NCBI RefSeq assembly: GCF_030287445.1
Contig: NZ_JASVWB010000002.1
Location: 5,890,001-5,954,000, forward strand
Direction of reading: 5' to 3'
DNA: 64,000 bases
Origin: Streptomyces sp. ALI-76-A
Lineage (GTDB): Bacteria > Actinomycetota > Actinomycetes > Streptomycetales > Streptomycetaceae
Shown here in pieces: positions 8,834 through 17,978 of this stretch (the first letter of the stretch is position 1; each line of letters opens with the position of its first letter). The notes below the pieces were generated by a model. It had not been told where the DNA came from and ran no database searches. It saw only the letters and a list, made by a program, of their open reading frames with translations. Position numbers and translations under genes: made by a program.

Positions 8834-9609
8834 ATGACGGACACGAACGCGGACACCAGGACGGCCGGGGCCGACTGGCAGGCGTGGCAGCGGAGCTGGG
8901 ACCGGCAGCAGGAGTGGTACATGCCGGACGGGAGGAGCGGTTCCGGATCATGCTCGACATGGTCGAGGCCCTCGTCGGCACCTCGCCCCGCGTCCTGGAC
9001 CTGGCGTGCGGCACGGGAAGCATCACCGCCCGGCTGTTCGCCCGGTTCCCGCACGCCACCAGTACCGGCGTCGACCTCGACCCGGCGCTCCTCGCCATCG
9101 CGGAGGGCACCTTCGCGGACGACGAACGGGTCACCTTCGTCACCGCCGACCTCAAGGACCCCGACTGGCCGGCGAGGCTGCCGCACGACTCCTACGACGC
9201 CGTCCTGACCGCCACGGCCCTGCACTGGCTGCACAGCGAACCCCTCATGGCCCTCTACGGTCAGCTCGCGGACCTCGTCCGCGACGGCGGTGTCCTCATG
9301 AACGCGGACCACATGATCGACGAGTCCACGCCCCGGATCAACGCGGCCGAGCGCGCGCAGCGGCACGCCCGCATGGAACAGGCCGGACGGGACGGCGCCC
9401 TCGACTGGACGCGGTGGTGGCAGCTGGCGGGCCAGGACCCCGTCCTCGCCGAGCCCACGGCCCGGCGCTTCGAGATCTACGGCGAGCACGCGGACGGCGA
9501 CATGCCGTCCGCGGCGTGGCACGCGCGCGTCCTGCGCGAGCAGGGCTTCACCGAAGCCCGCCCGGTGTGGTGCTCCCCGTCGGACACGCTGCTGCTGGCA
9601 CTGAAGTAG
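8834..9609 (+). pseudogene. SAM-dependent methyltransferase, interrupted by a single-base frameshift
   Basis: The first about 32 codons from ATG 8834 (good GGAGGGG ribosome site) read TDTNADTRTAGADWQAWQRS and end in QEWYMPD. The frame then loses coding character. The remainder of a class I methyltransferase continues in another frame from about 8931 (REERFRIMLDMVEALVG), with motif I VLDLACGTGSI, and runs intact to 9609. Adding one C near 8924-8931 (GAC-CGG instead of GACGGG) would give MPD-REERF and a whole 259-residue enzyme. Either the gene is recently broken or a base is missing from the assembly. A shorter internal start (for example the ATG of MLDMVEAL) is possible. Confidence 0.8.
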
Positions 9610-9624
9610 CGCCGGAGCACGCGA

Positions 9625-9667
9625 GAAGGGGCGGTAGGGGAGTTCCGTACTCCCGTACCGCCCCTTC
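9625..9667. terminator. Bidirectional hairpin terminator
   Basis: Arms of 19 bases (9625-9643 and 9649-9667) pair with one mismatch around a 5-base loop. It lies between the convergent methyltransferase and the ABC transporter operon and ends with GCCCCTTC. Confidence 0.75.
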
Positions 9668-9716
9668 GGCGATTGGCCGTGGGCGTCTGCCTTCGCCTGT
9701 CGCCTGTCCCCTTCGG

Positions 9717-10478
9717 CTACAACACCTTCGACAGGAACGCCTGGGTGCGCTCGTGCTGGGGGTTCGTCAGGACGTCCCTCGGGTCGCCGGACTCGACCAC
9801 CACGCCGCCGTCCATGAAGACCAGGCTGTCGCCGACCTCGCGGGCGAAGCCCATCTCGTGGGTGACGACGATCATCGTCATGCCGGACTCGGCGAGGTCG
9901 CGCATGACGTCGAGGACGTCACCGACCAGCTCCGGGTCCAGCGCCGAGGTCGGCTCGTCGAAGAGCATCAGCTTCGGGTCCATCGCCAGGGCGCGGGCGA
10001 TCGCCACACGCTGCTGCTGGCCGCCGGAGAGCTGCGAGGGGTAGCTGCCCGCCTTGTCGGCCAGCCCGACCCGCTCCAGCAGCTGGTGCGCGCGCTCCCT
10101 GGCCTGCGTCCGGCTCACGCCCCTGACCTGGACCGGGGCCTCCATGACGTTCTCCGTGGCCGTCATGTGCGGGAACAGGTTGAAGCGCTGGAAGACCATG
10201 CCGATGTCCCGGCGCTTGACCGCGACCTCGCTGTCCTTCAGCTCGTACAGCTTGTCGCCCTTCTGGCGGTAGCCGACCAGCTCGCCGTCGACGTACAGCC
10301 GGCCGGCGTTGATCTTCTCCAGGTGGTTGATGCACCTGAGGAACGTGGACTTGCCGGAGCCGGAGGGGCCGATGAGGCAGAACACCTCGCCGGACTTCAC
10401 CTCCAGGTCGATCCCCTTGAGGACCTCGACCAGGCCGAACGACTTGTGGACGCCCTCGGCCTTCACCATGGCGGTCAT
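9717..10478 (-). CDS. Amino-acid (glutamate/glutamine-type) ABC transporter ATP-binding protein
   Basis: A 253-residue ATPase of the polar amino acid importer group (GlnQ/GluA type). The Walker A motif is [13 protein letters not shown] near residues 37-49, the signature is [15 protein letters not shown], and Walker B is [19 protein letters not shown]. It is the last gene of a three-gene operon (binding protein, permease, ATPase). Its start overlaps the permease stop by 4 bases. It powers uptake through the single permease, presumably as a homodimer. Confidence 0.93.
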   Translation of the reverse strand: MTAMVKAEGVHKSFGLVEVLKGIDLEVKSGEVFCLIGPSGSGKSTFLRCINHLEKINAGRLYVDGELVGYRQKGDKLYELKDSEVAVKRRDIGMVFQRFNLFPHMTATENVMEAPVQVRGVSRTQARERAHQLLERVGLADKAGSYPSQLSGGQQQRVAIARALAMDPKLMLFDEPTSALDPELVGDVLDVMRDLAESGMTMIVVTHEMGFAREVGDSLVFMDGGVVVESGDPRDVLTNPQHERTQAFLSKVL

Positions 10479-11419
10479 GCGGTACCTCCCGCCGACTTAC
10501 GGTTCGACAGGGACAGCAGGTTCGCCCTGATCTTCTGGAACGGCGTGGCCGGCAGGCTGCGGCTGGAGCCGCGGGCGTAGTACCGCTCCAGGTAGTACTG
10601 GCCGACGCTGAAGAGCGAGGTCAGCACCAGGTACCAGGCCGCGGCGAGGAACAGCATCTCGGCCGGGGCGCCGGAGGTCTGGCCGATGTCCTGGGCGACG
10701 CGGAGCAGTTCCGAGTACTGGACCACGGACACCAGCGAGGTCGTCTTCAGCATGTTGATGACCTCGTTGCCCGTGGGCGGCACGATCACGCGCATCGCCT
10801 GCGGGACGACGATCCGGCGCAGCGTCTTGCCGTGGCTCATGCCCAGCGCGTGCGACGCCTCGGTCTGGCCCTCGTCGACCGAGAGCAGACCGGCCCGGCA
10901 GATCTCCGCCATGTACGCGGCCTCGTTGAGGCCGAGGCCGAGCAGCGCGGTCAGGAACGGGGTCATGAACTGCGACCACTCGTCCTTGTAGACCGGCCCG
11001 AGGTTGATGTACTCGAAGACCAGGCCCAGGTTGAACCAGACGATGAGCTGCACCAGGACCGGGGTGCCGCGGAAGAACCAGATGTAGAACCACGCGATGG
11101 ACGAGGTGACCGGGTTCTTCGACAGGCGCATCACCGCCAGCAGGATGCCGCCGACGACGCCGATCAGCATGCACAGCACCGTGAGCAGCAGCGTCTTGCC
11201 GACGCCGCTGAGGATGCGGTCGTTGAAGAAGTAGTCCGGGATCGCCCCCCAGTTGATCCTGCCCTGGGAGAACGCGTAGATCACCCCGCCCAGCAGGGCG
11301 AGGGCGACGACGGCGGAGACGTACCGCCCGTAGTGACGGACCGGGATGGCCTTGATGGCCTCCGGGCCGGCCGGCGGGGTGTCCGCCGGCCCGTCCGTCT
11401 TGTCGATGTCAGCAGTCAC
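10475..11419 (-). CDS. Amino-acid ABC transporter permease
   Basis: A 314-residue HisM/GlnP-type permease. It has an N-terminal cytoplasmic stretch ([18 protein letters not shown]), one early helix near residues 30-55, then the core with about five helices. The EAA cytoplasmic loop that docks the ATPase is visible as [20 protein letters not shown] near residues 195-215. There is only one permease gene, so the channel should be a homodimer. It is coupled to the ATPase gene by a 4-base overlap and preceded by the lipoprotein gene. Confidence 0.92.
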   Translation of the reverse strand: MTADIDKTDGPADTPPAGPEAIKAIPVRHYGRYVSAVVALALLGGVIYAFSQGRINWGAIPDYFFNDRILSGVGKTLLLTVLCMLIGVVGGILLAVMRLSKNPVTSSIAWFYIWFFRGTPVLVQLIVWFNLGLVFEYINLGPVYKDEWSQFMTPFLTALLGLGLNEAAYMAEICRAGLLSVDEGQTEASHALGMSHGKTLRRIVVPQAMRVIVPPTGNEVINMLKTTSLVSVVQYSELLRVAQDIGQTSGAPAEMLFLAAAWYLVLTSLFSVGQYYLERYYARGSSRSLPATPFQKIRANLLSLSNRKSAGGTA

Positions 11420-11453
11420 GGGTATTGCCTTTCAGTGGCCGCAGGCCGCGCGG

Positions 11454-12416
11454 TCACTTGCCGCCGTTGATGGTGGCTTCCTTCACGGCGCCGTCCCCGA
11501 CGCCCCACTTCTCGATGATCTTGTTGTACTCGCCGTTGGCGATGATCGCGTCAAGGGCGGCCTTCAGGGCGTCCCGCAGCTGGGTGTCGTCCTTGGCGAC
11601 CGCGATGCCGTACGGGGCGGCCTCGACCTGCTCGCCGACCAGCTGGAAGTCCTTGCCGCCACCGGAGGTCTTCACGGCGTACGCGGCGACCGGGAAGTCG
11701 GAGGAACCGGCGTCGGCGCCGCCCGCGCGCAGGCGGGTCTGGGCCTGCTGGTCGTTGTCGAAGGCCTCGATGGAGATCGTTCTGCCGCCGGTGCACTTCT
11801 TCGACTCGGCCTTGGCGAGGTCCTCGGAGACCGTGCCGCGCTGGAGCACGATCTTCTTGCCGCACAGGTCGGACCAGCCCTTGATGCCCTGGTCGTCGCC
11901 CTTCTTGGTGTAGATCGAGACGCCGGCCGTGAAGTAGTCCACGAAGTCGACGCCCTCGCCGACCTTCTTGCCGGTGTCGGCGTCGATGCCCTCCTGGCGC
12001 TCCTTGGAGTCGGTCATCGCGGACATGGCGATGTCGTACCGGTCGGAGCGCAGACCCGTGAGCAGGGTGTCGAAGGTGCCGTTCTCGAACTCGAACGTCA
12101 CACCGAGCTGCTTGCCCATGGCGGCGGCGATGTCCGGGTCGATGCCGACCGTCTTGCCGGAGCTGTCCTTGAACTCGACCGGGGCGTAGGCGATGTCGGA
12201 ACCGACCTTGACGACCCCCGCGTCACGGATCTCCTTCGGCAGCTTGTCGGCCAGGGGGGCCGCGCTCGCCGAGGCGGTGTCGGTGCTGTCCGAGCCACTG
12301 TCCTTCGTCTGGTCACCGCAGCCGGTGAGCAGCAGGGTGCCTGCGACCGCGATCGCACCGACCGCTGCTAGCCGGGAGTGCGCGGCGGTCGTACGACGGG
12401 TGGAGCTTGCGGTCAT
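11454..12416 (-). CDS. Amino-acid ABC transporter substrate-binding lipoprotein
   Basis: A 320-residue exported lipoprotein. The signal peptide (RLAAVGAIAVAGTLLLTGCG) ends in a lipobox with the cysteine near residue 32, followed by a Ser/Asp/Ala-rich linker. The SBP family 3 fold begins at ADKLPKEIRDAGVVKVGSD and contains APVEFKDSSGKTVGIDPDIA, typical of polar amino acid binding. The start ATG 12416 has GGAGGA 7 bases upstream; the frame is open to 12605 but the upstream part is not protein-like. Glutamate or glutamine is the likely ligand by family resemblance. Confidence 0.92.
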   Translation of the reverse strand: MTASSTRRTTAAHSRLAAVGAIAVAGTLLLTGCGDQTKDSGSDSTDTASASAAPLADKLPKEIRDAGVVKVGSDIAYAPVEFKDSSGKTVGIDPDIAAAMGKQLGVTFEFENGTFDTLLTGLRSDRYDIAMSAMTDSKERQEGIDADTGKKVGEGVDFVDYFTAGVSIYTKKGDDQGIKGWSDLCGKKIVLQRGTVSEDLAKAESKKCTGGRTISIEAFDNDQQAQTRLRAGGADAGSSDFPVAAYAVKTSGGGKDFQLVGEQVEAAPYGIAVAKDDTQLRDALKAALDAIIANGEYNKIIEKWGVGDGAVKEATINGGK

Positions 12417-13090
12417 GGTGGGTTCCTCCGGCGGATGGGTGGAGTTGCCGATGGGGCGGGCAGCCCGCCGAGGGGTTCGGCAGGTGCCTTGGACCCTGGA
12501 GTGGTCCTGGGTCGACGAGAGCACACGCCTTCGAGTGTCGCGACCTTGTGTGATGACCGCATCTTGCCATTCGGACGAAGGCACGCAGGGGGCCCTCCAT
12601 GTCAAAATCGGATAACGGGTGACCCCCGAACCCCACCAGGTCGGTACATCCCGACCGCACCATCTGCGGGAATCCGTCCTTCCGGCCGGAAGATCTCCGG
12701 TGCATCTCGGGATACGGACCCGGGCGCGGGGCTGGTCACGGCCGGTAGAGCGGTCTGCGAGCGGTCGTCAAGAGGGTCTCAAGGGCTGGCGGCTAGATTC
12801 CGTCATGATCCATCTCACGGGCGCGAGGCCGCTTCCGGCTCCGGTGTGTGACCTTGCGCTATTGGACTCGTCGTCGGTGCCGTCCGTCGGGTAAGAAGGT
12901 TCTTTACACCCCTCATCCGGGGCTCAGGGCGCGTGTGCGGCGCGCCCGTCGCGTATGTGCCCGTACGTACCCCCGTACGCAGCACCACAGCAGCATCCCA
13001 GCAGCACACTCAGGGCCGTGCGCGGTGCCCGCCCACTTCTCAACCAGGAGTGGCCACCCTCAACCATGAAGACCTAAGGGGTAGAACAAA
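12417..13090. other. Intergenic region between ABC operon and malic enzyme
   Basis: About 670 bases separating two divergent genes. It must hold both promoters. The piece near 12895-12920 (AAGAAGGTTCTTTACACCCC) is less GC-rich and contains a small inverted repeat, AAGAA/TTCTT. The open frames across it have poor third-position GC and no ribosome sites. I see no RNA gene. Confidence 0.5.
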
Positions 13091-14320
13091 GTGGCAGCGG
13101 AGATCGTCAATCCTCGCAGCGACAGCAGCAGCAGTACGGAGCAGGAGGGCGGGGCCGAGCCCCTCGATTCCTTCGATCCGGCGTTCGCGCTGCACCGTGG
13201 CGGCAAGATGGCCGTGCAGGCCACCGTGCCCATCCGTGACAAGGACGACCTGTCCCTGGCCTACACGCCCGGCGTCGCGAAGGTGTGCAGCGCCATCGCC
13301 GAGCAGCCGGAACTGGTCCACGAGTACACATGGAAGTCGTCCGTGGTCGCCGTCGTGACCGACGGCACGGCCGTGCTCGGGCTCGGCGACATCGGGCCCG
13401 AGGCCTCCCTCCCGGTGATGGAGGGGAAGGCGATCCTGTTCAAGCAGTTCGGTGGCGTGGACGCCGTTCCGATCGCCCTGGCCTGCACGGACGTCGACGA
13501 GATCGTCGAGACCGTGGTGCGGCTCGCGCCCTCCTTCGGTGGCGTGAACCTGGAGGACATCTCGGCGCCGCGGTGTTTCGAGATCGAGCGCAGGCTCCAG
13601 GAGCGGCTGGACATTCCGATCTTCCACGACGACCAGCACGGTACGGCGGTCGTGACGCTGGCGGCGCTGCGGAACGCCGCGCGGCTGACCGGGCGGGGGA
13701 TCGGGGATCTGCGGGTGGTGATCTCGGGTGCGGGCGCGGCCGGGGTCGCCATCGCGAAGATGCTGGTCGAGGCGGGGATCGGGGACGTTGCGGTCGCCGA
13801 CCGCAAGGGCATCGTGTCCGGTGACCGGGACGATCTGACGTCCGTGAAGCGGGAGCTGGCTTCCTTCACGAACAAGGCCGGTCTCAGCGGGTCGCTGGAG
13901 GCGGCGCTGGAGGGCGCCGACGTCTTCGTCGGGGTGTCCGGCGGGACGGTGCCGGAGCCGGCGGTGGCCTCGATGGCCGAGGGGGCCTTCGTGTTCGCGA
14001 TGGCCAACCCGAACCCCGAGGTGCATCCCGATGTCGCCCACAAGTACGCGGCGGTCGTGGCCACCGGGCGCTCGGACTTCCCTAACCAGATCAACAACGT
14101 GCTGGCGTTTCCGGGGATCTTCGCGGGGGCGTTGCAGGTGCGGGCCTCCCGGATCACGGAGGGGATGAAGATCGCGGCGGCGGAGGCGCTGGCGGCGGTG
14201 GTCGGGGACGATCTCGCCGCGGACTACGTGATTCCCTCGCCGTTCGACGAGCGGGTGGCTCCGGCGGTGACGGCGGCGGTGGCCGCGGCGGCGCGGGCCG
14301 AGGGTGTGGCTCGGCGGTGA
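13091..14320 (+). CDS. NAD(P)-dependent malic enzyme
   Basis: A 409-residue malate oxidoreductase (decarboxylating), converting malate to pyruvate and CO2 with reduction of NAD(P). The malic N-terminal domain has AYTPGVAKVCSAI, then VTDGTAVLGLGDIGPEASLP (malate and metal site). The metal/substrate segment is EDISAPRCFEIE followed by IFHDDQHGTAVVTLAAL. The dinucleotide fold starts at VVISGAGAAGVAIAKML near residue 215. The C-terminal part contains NPNPEVHPD and NQINNVLAFPG. The start is GTG 13091 with AGGGG upstream. The short single-polypeptide form is typical of Streptomyces malic enzymes feeding acetyl-CoA and NADPH supply. Cofactor choice is not decided here. Confidence 0.94.
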   Translation: MAAEIVNPRSDSSSSTEQEGGAEPLDSFDPAFALHRGGKMAVQATVPIRDKDDLSLAYTPGVAKVCSAIAEQPELVHEYTWKSSVVAVVTDGTAVLGLGDIGPEASLPVMEGKAILFKQFGGVDAVPIALACTDVDEIVETVVRLAPSFGGVNLEDISAPRCFEIERRLQERLDIPIFHDDQHGTAVVTLAALRNAARLTGRGIGDLRVVISGAGAAGVAIAKMLVEAGIGDVAVADRKGIVSGDRDDLTSVKRELASFTNKAGLSGSLEAALEGADVFVGVSGGTVPEPAVASMAEGAFVFAMANPNPEVHPDVAHKYAAVVATGRSDFPNQINNVLAFPGIFAGALQVRASRITEGMKIAAAEALAAVVGDDLAADYVIPSPFDERVAPAVTAAVAAAARAEGVARR

Positions 14321-14365
14321 GGTTGTCGTGAGGGTGGCCCCGTCCGGGTGACGGGGCCATTTTCT

Positions 14366-14432
14366 GTTGGGGGTGCGGGGGTGCGGGGGTGCGGGGGTGT
14401 GGGGGTGTGGGGCGCGGGGCGCGGGGGGTGTG
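14366..14432 (+). repeat. G-run tandem repeats (GGGGGTGC/T units), G-quadruplex-prone
   Basis: Five or more G-tracts of five bases separated by TGC or TGT, in units of 8 bases, followed by further tracts of 4-6 G. The runs are on the + strand, just downstream of the malic enzyme stop, so the transcript would carry them in its 3' end. Tracts and loops of this size satisfy the usual rule for intramolecular G-quadruplexes. Confidence 0.75.
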
Positions 14433-14714
14433 ATGCCTGCGGCGGCCTGTGGGGGTGGGTGGGGATGCGCGTAGCGCGTTCGGTCGGGTGGGGGGTCGGG
14501 GACGGGTCGGGGGTGTCCGTCCTCGGAACGTCGCGGAATGGGGTGTTCGCCGAGGTGCCCTGCGTTGACGCGACAACCGCTGCGGGCGGACACCCCCGAC
14601 CCGTCCCCTTCCCGCCGTACGCGGGTGCGGCCCCCTGGTGGTGCTGGTTCAGGGCCCCTTGCGGCCCGTCCAGGGTTTGCGGGGGGCGCGTCTCGGTGCC
14701 GGTCCAGGGGAGTT

Positions 14715-14777
14715 CAGCCCGTCCGGCGTTTGAGGACGAGGCCCCTTCGGGGCCGACAGCGGGGGCTGGGGGCGGCA
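14715..14777. repeat. Recurrent Streptomyces intergenic repeat motif
   Basis: The sequence CAGCCCGTCCGGCGTTTGAG and the following GACGAGGCCCCTTCGGGGCC match, from memory, an element seen many times between genes across Streptomyces genomes. The second half forms a small hairpin (GGCCCC-TTC-GGGGCC). Only this copy is seen in the window. Confidence 0.55.
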
Positions 14778-14892
14778 GCCCACAGGGGGCTCGCACTGGG
14801 GGAGAGGGTGGGGTTCCGGGGCCTGACAAGAGGGCGTGTGTCACAGCGCCGCCTGGTTCCGTGGGCCGTCGGCGGACCCTATCGTCAAGGTC

Positions 14893-15858
14893 ATGTTCGC
14901 TGCCTACGCCGCCCGAATCGACCGCGACCAGCCCCTCACCGGCCTCGAACTGGGAGAGCGTCCCGCTCCCGAGGCCCGGCCCGGCTGGAGCACCGTGAAC
15001 GTCAAGGCCGCCTCCCTCAACCACCACGACCTCTGGTCACTGCGGGGCGTGGGCCTGTCCGAGGACAGGCTGCCGATGATCCTGGGCTGTGACGCCGCCG
15101 GTGTCGACGAGGACGGCAACGAGATCGTCCTGCACTCCGTCATCGGACAGACCGGGCACGGGGTCGGCCCGAAGGAGCCCCGTTCCATCCTCACCGAGCG
15201 TTACCATGGGACGTTCGCCGAGCAGGTCGCCGTACCGACCTGGAACGTCCTGCCCAAGCCCAGGGAGCTGTCGTTCGAGGAGGCCGCCTGTCTGCCGACG
15301 GCCTGGCTGACGGCGTACCGGATGCTCTTCACCAACGCGGGCGTGCGCCCCGGTGACTCCGTACTCGTGCAGGGCGCGGGCGGCGGGGTCGCCACGGCCG
15401 CCATCGTGCTCGGCAAGGCCGCGGGCCTGCGGGTCTTCGCCACCAGCCGGGACGAGGCCAAGCGGAAGCGGGCCGTGGAGCTGGGCGCCGTGGAGGCACT
15501 GGAGTCGGGTGCGCGGCTGCCGCAGCGCGTGGACGCCGTCATGGAGACCGTCGGCGCCGCCACCTGGTCGCACTCGGTCAAGTCCCTGAAGCCGGGCGGC
15601 ACGCTCGTCATCTCCGGGGCCACGAGCGGCGACCGGCCCTCGCACGCCGAGCTGACCCGGATCTTCTTCCTGGAGCTCAGGGTGGTGGGGTCGACGATGG
15701 GCACCAAGGACGAACTGGAGGACCTGCTCTCCTTCTGTGCCGCCACCGGCGTACGGCCCGTCATCGACGAGGTGCTGCCGCTGGACCGGGCCCGGGAGGG
15801 CTTCGAACGGCTGGCGGCCGGGGAGCAGTTCGGCAAGATCGTCCTCACGGGCGGCTAG
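14893..15858 (+). CDS. Zinc-binding-dehydrogenase family oxidoreductase (MDR superfamily)
   Basis: A 321-residue medium-chain dehydrogenase/reductase. The GroES-like N-terminal domain contains NVKAASLNHHDLWSLRG and ILGCDAAGVDEDGNEI. The coenzyme fold has VLVQGAGGGVATAAIVLGKA near residues 157-176, a quinone-oxidoreductase-like glycine motif. The structural-zinc cysteine cluster is absent, so it is a zinc-free quinone-reductase-like member despite the family name. The start is ATG 14893; the frame is open further upstream but only this start gives the conserved opening. The substrate is unknown. Confidence 0.88.
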   Translation: MFAAYAARIDRDQPLTGLELGERPAPEARPGWSTVNVKAASLNHHDLWSLRGVGLSEDRLPMILGCDAAGVDEDGNEIVLHSVIGQTGHGVGPKEPRSILTERYHGTFAEQVAVPTWNVLPKPRELSFEEAACLPTAWLTAYRMLFTNAGVRPGDSVLVQGAGGGVATAAIVLGKAAGLRVFATSRDEAKRKRAVELGAVEALESGARLPQRVDAVMETVGAATWSHSVKSLKPGGTLVISGATSGDRPSHAELTRIFFLELRVVGSTMGTKDELEDLLSFCAATGVRPVIDEVLPLDRAREGFERLAAGEQFGKIVLTGG

Positions 15859-15927
15859 ACATCCGGGCTTTCCTCCCTCTTGGGTCTCTTGTGCGCGGCC
15901 GGTCCGGGTTCGGGCCGGCCGTCCGTG

Positions 15928-15972
15928 TGTCAACTGTGGTTGACATGTGCGAGGTGTCAACGTAGGTTGACG
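15928..15972 (+). promoter_or_regulatory. Promoter covered by two palindromic operators; leaderless start
   Basis: Two palindromes: TGTCAAC-TGTG-GTTGACA (15928-15945, perfect) and TGTCAAC-GTAG-GTTGACG (15955-15972). The first contains a consensus -35, TTGACA (15940-15945). Seventeen bases later TAGGTT (15963-15968), inside the second, fits a -10. Transcription would start at about 15975, the A of the ATG of the next gene, which has no ribosome site. Two identical operators on both promoter elements imply tight repression, probably by the small HTH protein itself. Confidence 0.7.
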
Positions 15973-15974
15973 TC

Positions 15975-16184
15975 ATGACCGAAGCAACGGATCTCGCCGA
16001 GCGTGCGGGTGACCGCGATCCCCGGATCGGGCTGCGGGCCGTCGCCGCGCTGCGCCGGCTGCTGGAGCAGCTGGAGGCGGTGCAGGTGCGCAGCGCGCGC
16101 CATCAGGGCTGGTCGTGGCAGGAGATCGCCGCGGAGCTCGGTGTGAGCAGGCAGGCCGTGCACAAGAAGTACGGGAGGCATTGA
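15975..16184 (+). CDS. Small helix-turn-helix DNA-binding protein
   Basis: A 69-residue protein ending in a clear helix-turn-helix, QEIAAELGVSRQAVHKK, near residues 48-64. The N-terminal half is a helix (GLRAVAALRRLLEQLEAVQV) that probably mediates dimerisation. There is no Shine-Dalgarno sequence and the ATG coincides with the predicted transcription start, so the mRNA is likely leaderless. Its stop overlaps the start of the Clp-N gene (TGATG). It is likely an autorepressor acting on the two palindromes immediately upstream. Confidence 0.82.
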   Translation: MTEATDLAERAGDRDPRIGLRAVAALRRLLEQLEAVQVRSARHQGWSWQEIAAELGVSRQAVHKKYGRH

Positions 16185-16747
16185 TGTTCGAGCGGTTCAC
16201 CAAGAGTGCCCGGGACGTGGTGCGCGAGGCATGGGAGCACGCCGAGCGGGCGGGAGCGTCGTCGGTGGAGCCGGAGCACATACTGCTCGCTCTGCTGGAC
16301 CGCGAGGCCAGTCGTGGGTCCTTCGCGCTGTCCGCGCTGGGGCTCGCCGAGCGCGGGGACGCGGTCCGGGAGGCGCTGGTCGAGGCGCGACGGCGGGCCG
16401 GGCTGTCCCAGGCGGAGACCGATGCCCTGGCGGGACTGGGCATCGACGTCTCGGAGATCGTCGCCCGGGTCGAGGAGGCGCACGGCGTGGGGGCGATGTC
16501 CGGTGAGACGAAGGGCAAGGGGTGGTGGTCCGGACGCCGTTCCTTCGGGCGGGGCGGCAAGGAGGTGCTGGAGAAGGCCCTGCGGATCGCGCTGGCCCAC
16601 CAGGACCGTCACATCGGCGACGAACACATCCTGCTGGCCCTCGCCGCCCGCCCCGGTGTGCCCGCGGAGGTCCTCGCCGACCACGGGGTGACGTACGAGT
16701 CGCTGACACGGGTGCTGTACGGGGAGGGCGAGGCCAAGGCGGGCTGA
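16184..16747 (+). CDS. Clp amino-terminal-domain protein (ClpC-N repeat only)
   Basis: A 187-residue protein consisting of two Clp-N (double-Clp) repeats and no ATPase domain. Repeat one is FERFTKSARDVVREAWEHAE with VEPEHILLALLD. Repeat two is VLEKALRIALAHQDRHIGDE with HILLALAARPGVPAEVLADHG. Between them is a basic, tryptophan-containing linker (about residues 108-125). Stand-alone Clp-N proteins may bind substrates or adaptors for ClpC-type chaperones. Translationally coupled to the HTH gene by the TGATG overlap. Confidence 0.85.
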   Translation: MFERFTKSARDVVREAWEHAERAGASSVEPEHILLALLDREASRGSFALSALGLAERGDAVREALVEARRRAGLSQAETDALAGLGIDVSEIVARVEEAHGVGAMSGETKGKGWWSGRRSFGRGGKEVLEKALRIALAHQDRHIGDEHILLALAARPGVPAEVLADHGVTYESLTRVLYGEGEAKAG

Positions 16748-16903
16748 GGGGGCCGGGGCCGATCCCTGGGGGCGCCTCTTCGGGTGGTGCGGCTGAGCTG
16801 CCGCTCGGGCAGCTCAACTCGGTACGGGACGCGCTGGGTTCCATGGCCGCCGCGCAGTACCGCGACGGTGGCCTGGAACCCGCGCCGCACCTGGCGTTGT
16901 CGG

Positions 16904-17977
16904 TCAGGGCTTCGAGGTGCGCAGGAGTGCCCCGATGTGGGCCGCCGCCGCCGAGAGGTGGCGGCGGGTGTCGCGGAGCTGGTCGGCCGTGACGCCGTGG
17001 TCCCGGGCGGCGTCGCGGATGTCGTCCCGGAAGCGGTCGAGCAGGCGGTCCAGGTCACGGGCCGGCTCGCCGGTGGAGTCCTCGTGGGCCCACGACGGCT
17101 CGTACTCGCCGGGGAAGTCCTCCGGGGTCTGCGTGTACTCGGGTGTCGGCGCGGCTTTCTCTGCGGTGCCGTGGCCCCGGCCGAAACCGAAGTCCTTCCC
17201 GAACTCCTTGCCGTAGTCCTTCCCGAACTCGCCGAACTCCTTGGTGAGTTCGCTCAGGCCCTCGCGCAGGCCCGTCGGCCAGTCGCCCCGTGTGAAGTGG
17301 TCCTGGACCTGTTCCTGGACCCGCCGGGCGATGCGCTGGACCTCCTCCTGGGCCTGCGTGTGAGCCCGCTCCTGTGCCTCCTTGGCCTGGCGGCGGGCCC
17401 GTTGGGCCTCCTCGCGGGCCCGGCGGCTCTCGTCCTTGGCGCGCCGGGCCTGCTCCTTCCACTCCTGCTTGACGCGGCGCATCTCCTCCTTGGCGATGCG
17501 CCACGCCTCGTTGTCGGTGAAGTCCCCGGGGGAGCCGCCGCGTTCGCCGCCGACGCCGTCGGCCTCGGCGCCGGCGGCACCGGCACCGCTGCGGGCCTCG
17601 GAGGCGGCCGCCCGCATCTCGCGCCGCAGGTCGCCCGCCGCTCCGCGCACGTCCGCCCGGATCTCGGCGGCGAGTTCCGCGACCGACTCGCGGATCTCCA
17701 GTTCCAGGTCGGCCAGTTCCCCGCTCCGGTCGGCCAGTTCGGCGCGGCCGGCATCCGTGATGGCGTACACCTTGCGGCCGCCCTCGGTGGTGTGGGTGAC
17801 CAGGCCCTCGGTCTCCAGCTTGGCCAGGCGGGGGTAGACGGTGCCCGCGGAGGGCGCGTACAGCCCCTGGAAGCGCTCTTCCAGGAGGCGGATCACCTCG
17901 TAGCCGTGACGCGGGGCCTCGTCCAGCAGCTTCAGCAGGTAGAGGCGGAGGCGGCCGTGGGCGAAGACGGGGGGCAT
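16904..17977 (-). CDS. PadR family transcriptional regulator with long coiled-coil tail
   Basis: A 357-residue protein. Residues 1-85 form a PadR winged helix (LRLYLLKLLDEAPRHGYEVI, then PSAGTVYPRLAKLETEGLVT). The usual short C-terminal dimer helix is replaced by about 270 residues rich in Arg, Glu, Ala and Gln (for example WKEQARRAKDESRRAREEAQ), a very long charged coiled coil. It starts one base after the stop of the DUF4097 gene, so the two form an operon. AT-rich inverted sequences upstream of that operon are its likely operator. Confidence 0.9.
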   Translation of the reverse strand: MPPVFAHGRLRLYLLKLLDEAPRHGYEVIRLLEERFQGLYAPSAGTVYPRLAKLETEGLVTHTTEGGRKVYAITDAGRAELADRSGELADLELEIRESVAELAAEIRADVRGAAGDLRREMRAAASEARSGAGAAGAEADGVGGERGGSPGDFTDNEAWRIAKEEMRRVKQEWKEQARRAKDESRRAREEAQRARRQAKEAQERAHTQAQEEVQRIARRVQEQVQDHFTRGDWPTGLREGLSELTKEFGEFGKDYGKEFGKDFGFGRGHGTAEKAAPTPEYTQTPEDFPGEYEPSWAHEDSTGEPARDLDRLLDRFRDDIRDAARDHGVTADQLRDTRRHLSAAAAHIGALLRTSKP

Positions 17978-17978
17978 C

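Larger units (their letters stand above)
14321..14892. other. Intergenic region with G-run repeats, no gene
   Basis: About 570 bases between malic enzyme and the MDR gene. It holds the G-run array (listed separately) and a copy of a recurrent Streptomyces intergenic motif (listed separately). The open frames are glycine-rich translations of these repeats and not credible proteins. Confidence 0.6.
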
